The position numbers were made by a program, and so were the translations under genes. The notes under the pieces were generated by a model that saw nothing but the letters and a program-made list of their open reading frames with translations, did not search any database and was not told where the DNA came from. From NCBI GenBank assembly GCA_019416265.1, contig DXXQ01000045.1:1-23761 (forward strand): a DNA stretch of 23,761 nucleotides. Direction: 5' to 3'. Positions 21,545-23,761 of the stretch are shown piece after piece (position 1 is the first letter of the stretch; every line of letters begins with the position of its first letter). This DNA comes from Clostridiales bacterium (lineage in GTDB: Bacteria; Bacillota; Clostridia; Lachnospirales; Lachnospiraceae).

Positions 21545-22558
21545 ATGGCAAAAATCAGTGTATTAGGTGCAGGAAGCTGGGGAACCGCATTGGCATTGCT
21601 CCTCCACAAGAACGGACATGAAGTTCTTCTCTGGTCTGCTCTTGAAGACGAGGTAAAGATGCTTCGGGAAAAAAGAGAGCATGAGCATAAGCTGCCTGGA
21701 GTGAAGATTCCGGAGGATATAGAGATCACAACTGATTTAAAAAAGAGTCTGGAAGCGCCGGATGTGGCAGTCCTTGCAGTTCCGTCTCCGTTTACAAGAA
21801 GTACCTCAAAGCAGATGGCTCCCTATGTGCGGGAAGGTCAGATTATTGTGAACGTGGCAAAGGGCGTGGAAGAGAATACGCTTATGACCCTCAGCGAGAT
21901 CATTGAACAGGAAATCCCTGCTGCAGAGGTGGCTGTACTTTCCGGTCCGAGCCATGCGGAAGAGGTGGGAAGAGGCATTCCCACTACCTGTGTGGTAAGT
22001 TCCCATAAAAGAGCAACTGCAGAATATCTTCAGGGGATTTTCATGAGCCCTGTTTTCCGTGTGTACACAACTCCGGATATTCTCGGTGTAGAACTTGGCG
22101 CGGCCCTTAAAAACGTAATTGCGCTCGCTGCAGGCACAGCAGACGGTCTGGGCTACGGGGACAATACAAAGGCAGCGCTGATCACGAGAGGAATGTCTGA
22201 GATCGCCCGCCTTGGGGTGAAAATGAATGCAAAAGCCGAAACCTTCTACGGATTGTCCGGCATCGGCGATCTTATTGTAACCTGTGCCAGCGTACACAGC
22301 CGTAACCGCAAAGCCGGTTATCTGATCGGAAAGGGCTACAGTATGGAAGAAGCCATGAAAGAAGTACAGATGGTGGTAGAGGGAGTATATTCCGCAAAGG
22401 CTGCCAGGGGACTTGCGGAAAAATACGGAGTGGAGATGCCTATCATCAATGAAGTGAACAAGGTCCTTTTCGAAGGAAAGGATGCCTCCGAAGCAGTGAA
22501 GGATCTGATGCTACGTGACAAAAAGGTGGAAACACCCATGCTTCCGTGGGAAGAATAA
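21545..22558 (+). CDS. gpsA: NAD(P)-dependent glycerol-3-phosphate dehydrogenase
   Basis: A 337-residue GpsA that reduces dihydroxyacetone phosphate to glycerol 3-phosphate for phospholipid synthesis. The Rossmann motif is GAGSWG (8-13). Conserved blocks include NVAKG (Lys106), SGPSHAEEV (133-141) and GAALKNVIALAAG with the likely catalytic Lys189, followed by DGLGYGDNTKAALITRG. I choose the ATG at 21545, which follows GAGGTGAAGG (21534-21542); a GTG at 21536 is in frame but lies inside that ribosome binding site. It ends the operon and is followed by a strong terminator. It provides the substrate of PlsY. Confidence 0.97.
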   Translation: MAKISVLGAGSWGTALALLLHKNGHEVLLWSALEDEVKMLREKREHEHKLPGVKIPEDIEITTDLKKSLEAPDVAVLAVPSPFTRSTSKQMAPYVREGQIIVNVAKGVEENTLMTLSEIIEQEIPAAEVAVLSGPSHAEEVGRGIPTTCVVSSHKRATAEYLQGIFMSPVFRVYTTPDILGVELGAALKNVIALAAGTADGLGYGDNTKAALITRGMSEIARLGVKMNAKAETFYGLSGIGDLIVTCASVHSRNRKAGYLIGKGYSMEEAMKEVQMVVEGVYSAKAARGLAEKYGVEMPIINEVNKVLFEGKDASEAVKDLMLRDKKVETPMLPWEE

Positions 22559-22583
22559 AAGTCAGGGAAAGCAAAAATAAAAA

Positions 22584-22633
22584 GCTGCCCGGAACCGCTG
22601 ATAAAAACAGACGGTTTCGGACAGCTTTTTTTT
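22584..22633. terminator. Terminator after gpsA, probably bidirectional
   Basis: GCTGCCCGGAACCG (22584-22597) pairs with CGGTTTCGGACAGC (22612-22625) with two symmetric mismatches, followed by eight T. Five A before the left arm would give a T-run for the minus-strand transcript of the convergent aldo/keto reductase. Confidence 0.92.
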
Positions 22634-22682
22634 AATCCGCGGCCGGGATAAAAGTCTTTGAAAAGCGAAGCTGCAGAAGTGA

Positions 22683-23510
22683 TCAGAAGATCACATCTCT
22701 TAAATCCTCCGGCACATGGGAGCTGTGATAGTCCTCATTTAAAGTGTCCAGGATATCCATGTCTTCCTGCTCGATGGTGAAATCAAAAATATTTCCGTTG
22801 CTTGCGATCCTTTCCGGATTGGAGGATTTCGGGATCACGGAGATTCCCTTCTGAACAGCCCAGCGAAGACCGATCTGTGCAGGCGTTCTTCCGTATTTCG
22901 TGCCAAGGACGCACATGACGTCATTGTCAAGATAGGCTCCTCTTGCAAGAGGGGCATAGGCCTGTACCTGGATTCCCCGGTCCTGGCAGTATTCGATCAG
23001 CTCTTTGGGATAGCACAGGGGGTGGCATTCGATCTGATTGACGGCAGGAACCACATCCGATACCTTGGCCAGCTCTTCCAGATGACGGATCTCAAAATTG
23101 CTTACTCCGATGGAAAGGGCACGGCCGGATTTCTGGATTGCCTCCAGCTCTTTCCAGGTGCTCAGGTAACAGCCGGGAACCGGCCAGTGTACCAGATAGA
23201 GATCCACATAGTCCAGCTTCAGCCGCTCCAGACTTCTGTCGAAGGCGCCCTGAATATCTCCCAGGCGCTGGGCTGTATTCCAGACCTTGGTGGTAATAAA
23301 TAAATCCTTCCGGGGTACGCTGCATCGCGCAATGCCGCGTCCTACATTCTCTTCGTTCTTATAAACAGAAGCTGTATCGATCAGACGGTAGCCTGCATCC
23401 ACTGCAGAGATCACCGCATTTTCAGCCTCGTTATCACCGGTTGCTTTATATACGCCCAGCCCTAAAAGGGGCATTTCTCTGTCGTTATTCAGAAAAACGG
23501 TATTGTTCAA
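22683..23510 (-). CDS. Aldo/keto reductase
   Basis: A 275-residue NADPH-dependent aldo/keto reductase reducing carbonyl compounds such as aldehydes or diketones. The catalytic tetrad is intact: Asp45 and Tyr50 (LIDTASVY), Lys75 (TTKVW) and His108 (YLVHWPVPG). The cofactor site IPKSSNPERI (226-235) favours NADPH. IGVSNFE (134-140) and NQIECHP (158-164) are family blocks; the sequence resembles the 2,5-diketo-gluconate reductase/YvgN-type branch. Translation starts at TTG (23510-23508), chosen because AGGAGG lies seven bases upstream (plus 23518-23523 on the complementary strand). It is monocistronic within the window; substrate is not predictable. Confidence 0.95.
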   Translation of the reverse strand: MNNTVFLNNDREMPLLGLGVYKATGDNEAENAVISAVDAGYRLIDTASVYKNEENVGRGIARCSVPRKDLFITTKVWNTAQRLGDIQGAFDRSLERLKLDYVDLYLVHWPVPGCYLSTWKELEAIQKSGRALSIGVSNFEIRHLEELAKVSDVVPAVNQIECHPLCYPKELIEYCQDRGIQVQAYAPLARGAYLDNDVMCVLGTKYGRTPAQIGLRWAVQKGISVIPKSSNPERIASNGNIFDFTIEQEDMDILDTLNEDYHSSHVPEDLRDVIF

Positions 23511-23561
23511 TGTAATTCCTCCTCGATATAACTTTCCTTTAAGCTTTCTGCTACCTCTGAG

Positions 23562-23567
23562 AGTATA
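23562..23567 (-). promoter_or_regulatory. Extended -10 of the aldo/keto reductase promoter
   Basis: On the minus strand TATGCTATACT gives TATACT (23567-23562) with TGC before it. No good -35 is found at 16-18 bases, consistent with an extended -10 promoter. Confidence 0.5.
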
Positions 23568-23652
23568 GCATAAAAATGTGAAAGAATTACATCAAATATG
23601 TTACAAATTTTCTACAGTGATGTGGTAACAAAATAACGAGATAGTTAAATCA

Positions 23653-23711
23653 TTGACAAACCTTGTGAAAACGGCTGTTTTATTGACCGGGAAAACATAA
23701 TCTTTTAGTAA
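23653..23711 (+). promoter_or_regulatory. Possible further plus-strand promoter elements
   Basis: TTGACA (23653-23658) has no convincing -10. TTGACC (23683-23688) is followed after 17 bases by TAGTAA (23706-23711). These may belong to the regulatory region of a gene beyond the right edge. Confidence 0.25.
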
Positions 23712-23729
23712 GTTTTTATGCCAAATGCC

Positions 23730-23758
23730 TTGCTAATCCATGCGAAACGTTGTATAAT
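23730..23758 (+). promoter_or_regulatory. Promoter pointing out of the right edge
   Basis: TTGCTA (23730-23735), 17 bases, TATAAT (23753-23758). The gene it serves lies outside the window, divergent from the aldo/keto reductase. Confidence 0.65.
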
Positions 23759-23761
23759 GAC

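Noticed and set aside
1..23761. CRISPR arrays, insertion sequences, prophage genes and tRNA genes
   Set aside because: No regularly spaced repeats, transposase motifs, phage structural genes or tRNA cloverleafs were seen on either strand.

Overview
The window looks like chromosome of an anaerobic, endospore-forming Clostridia member, most likely a Lachnospiraceae-type gut bacterium. The reasons are a HydC-HydB-HydA electron-bifurcating [FeFe]-hydrogenase, the sporulation ATPase SpoIVA, the Firmicutes order rplS-lepB-rbgA-rnhB-yraN, AGGAGG ribosome binding sites, and moderate GC with AT-rich intergenic DNA. The genus is not resolvable by reading alone.

Layout, left to right. (1) 114-4165: hydrogenase operon, closed by a strong terminator. 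(2) 4261-5730: spoIVA, whose Shine-Dalgarno is embedded in that terminator. An unlisted 49-codon membrane microprotein gene (5723-5872, minus) converges on its 3' end. (3) 6016-6552: a two-TM membrane protein with its own promoter and terminator. (4) 6580-11986: an accessory-looking cassette of a TetR repressor divergent from SCP2-like protein, alpha/beta hydrolase, condensation-domain-like acyltransferase, acyl carrier protein and AMP-forming acyl ligase. Two matching palindromes lie in the shared control region. (5) 12004-16105: housekeeping run rplS, lepB, rbgA, rnhB, yraN, pgeF. (6) 16175-17353: a long-form PRPP synthetase on the minus strand. (7) 17354-18205: 850 bases without a protein gene, holding what reads as two divergent small RNAs with matched promoters, a shared imperfect inverted repeat, individual terminators and an ACCTCC sequence in an apical loop of each. 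(8) 18206-22558: DUF512 radical-SAM-like protein, der, plsY, gpsA. (9) 22683-23510: an aldo/keto reductase on the minus strand. The right edge carries promoters pointing out of the window.

How it fits together: the hydrogenase reoxidises NADH and reduced ferredoxin during fermentation. The SCP2-to-ligase cassette has the parts for activating an acyl acid, holding it on a carrier protein and transferring it to an unknown acceptor under TetR control; its product is unknown. PlsY and GpsA both act in phospholipid synthesis, while Der, RbgA and L19 belong to ribosome assembly. The most novel-looking elements are the divergent small-RNA pair and the TetR/ACP cassette. Secondary points are a signal peptidase I with Arg at the catalytic Lys position, the overlap of terminator, promoter and ribosome binding site before spoIVA, and the microprotein behind spoIVA. 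All calls come from reading the sequence; no database search was run.
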